Shown: positions 4,723 through 5,091 of the stretch, in pieces | How positions within the stretch are numbered: position 1 is the stretch's first letter | How the letters are laid out: each line of letters starts with the position of its first letter | NCBI GenBank assembly: GCA_002398845.1 | Contig: DHBY01000051.1 | Span: 9,544 to 14,634, forward strand | Origin: Firmicutes bacterium UBA4916 | Lineage (GTDB): Bacteria > Bacillota > Clostridia > Tissierellales > Tepidimicrobiaceae | Reading direction: 5' to 3' | DNA: 5,091 bases | Position numbers and translations under genes: made by a program | The notes under the pieces: model-generated | What the model was told of the DNA's origin: nothing | Databases searched by the model: none | The model's input: the letters and a program-made list of their open reading frames with translations, nothing else

Positions 4723-5091
4723 CTTCATCACCTAAATCTATCTTTCTAATATTCCCCATTTGATAGGCTTCCCCAATCCTCGTCTCTCCTAGGCAATAGG
4801 AGCATAGTGCAGAAGGCATAGGAAACCTTAACTTTTTCCCTTGTACTGTTTCTAAATCTTCGTCCTTATCATAAATTAAGGTACTTAGTTCAAAAGCTCC
4901 TTGCCCAGTTAAGCCATTAATATGCATAGTAATCGCTCTTGGATTTACAGAGTTTACCCTAGATGTAAACACCTCTCTCTCTGCTTGAGACACTATATCT
5001 CCTTTAGTAATAACAACAATATCTGCTGATTTAAGCATAGGTCCTATTTTTTTAGGTGTATTTATTCCAGATAGATTATCTATAACACAAA
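4715..5091 (-). CDS. HypB/UreG-like SIMIBI GTPase, partial (N-terminus beyond window)
   Basis: The open frame enters at the right edge and gives 124 visible residues; the Walker A/G1 region lies outside, so the ATG at 5038 is internal. Visible motifs are a hydrophobic strand ending in Asp (VIDNLSG, the G3/Walker B-like segment), VVITKGD as a G4 motif (TKGD in place of NKxD), and MHINGLTGQGAFEL, which corresponds to the G5 loop of HypB (NPxA-x-SxLTGxG). The tail has CSYCLGETRIG (a CxxC pair) followed by an acidic end, GDEDE. HypB/UreG/CobW-type GTPases deliver metals or help activate metalloenzymes in the cytoplasm; this protein probably has a related role, with the CxxC able to bind metal or an Fe-S cluster. 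The following ABC ATPase gene overlaps its stop by 8 nt, so the two products are likely made together. Family is fairly sure; client enzyme unknown. Confidence 0.8.
   Translation of the reverse strand, partial: CVIDNLSGINTPKKIGPMLKSADIVVITKGDIVSQAEREVFTSRVNSVNPRAITMHINGLTGQGAFELSTLIYDKDEDLETVQGKKLRFPMPSALCSYCLGETRIGEAYQMGNIRKIDLGDEDE
4729..4734 (-). promoter_or_regulatory. Ribosome binding site deciding the ABC ATPase start
   Basis: AGGTGA, within the longer anti-16S match AGGTGATG, lies in the end of the GTPase gene 6 nt before ATG 4722-4720. It favours that ATG over the in-frame GTG (4731) and ATG (4728), which sit on top of the site. Confidence 0.6.

Overview
The window looks like chromosomal DNA of a low-GC, strictly anaerobic Firmicute of the Clostridia type. 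The DNA is AT-rich, Shine-Dalgarno sites are strong and purine-rich, TTG is used as a start, and the gene content (class I hybrid-cluster protein, cysteine-rich small proteins, metallocentre-type NTPases) fits an anaerobe. All six genes are on the minus strand, so transcription runs from high to low coordinates. No RNA gene, mobile element or CRISPR array was seen. The plus-strand open frames are shadows of the minus-strand genes.

Layout, in transcription order. (1) 5091-3423 is an operon tail. It holds the C-terminal part of a HypB/UreG-like SIMIBI GTPase with a C-terminal CxxC motif (cut by the window edge), a soluble ABC-type ATPase with an extra N-terminal helical domain, and an 80-residue cysteine-rich zinc-ribbon protein. 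The first two genes overlap by 8 nt. A long hairpin sits between the second and third. A strong terminator (3384-3421) closes the unit. (2) 3225-925 is an independent operon with its own TTGACA promoter. It encodes a 489-residue membrane protein made of two DUF1538 repeats (the family of the two-component UmpAB cation/proton antiporter, here fused into one chain), then a 221-residue protein made of two tandem degenerate PII-like domains, and ends at a terminator at 925-950. (3) 906-1 holds the first 276 codons of hcp (hybrid-cluster protein / hydroxylamine reductase). It is preceded by a 16-bp palindrome placed exactly where a class II CRP/FNR-family activator such as HcpR would bind.

Functionally, the three units look independent. 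The hcp unit suggests defence against nitric oxide and related nitrogen oxides under anaerobiosis. The DUF1538-PII pair looks like a membrane cation transporter with its own dedicated nucleotide-sensing regulator. The GTPase/ABC/zinc-ribbon trio resembles a metallocentre assembly or enzyme-activation module whose client protein is not visible here. The last two are the parts most likely to be poorly described systems.
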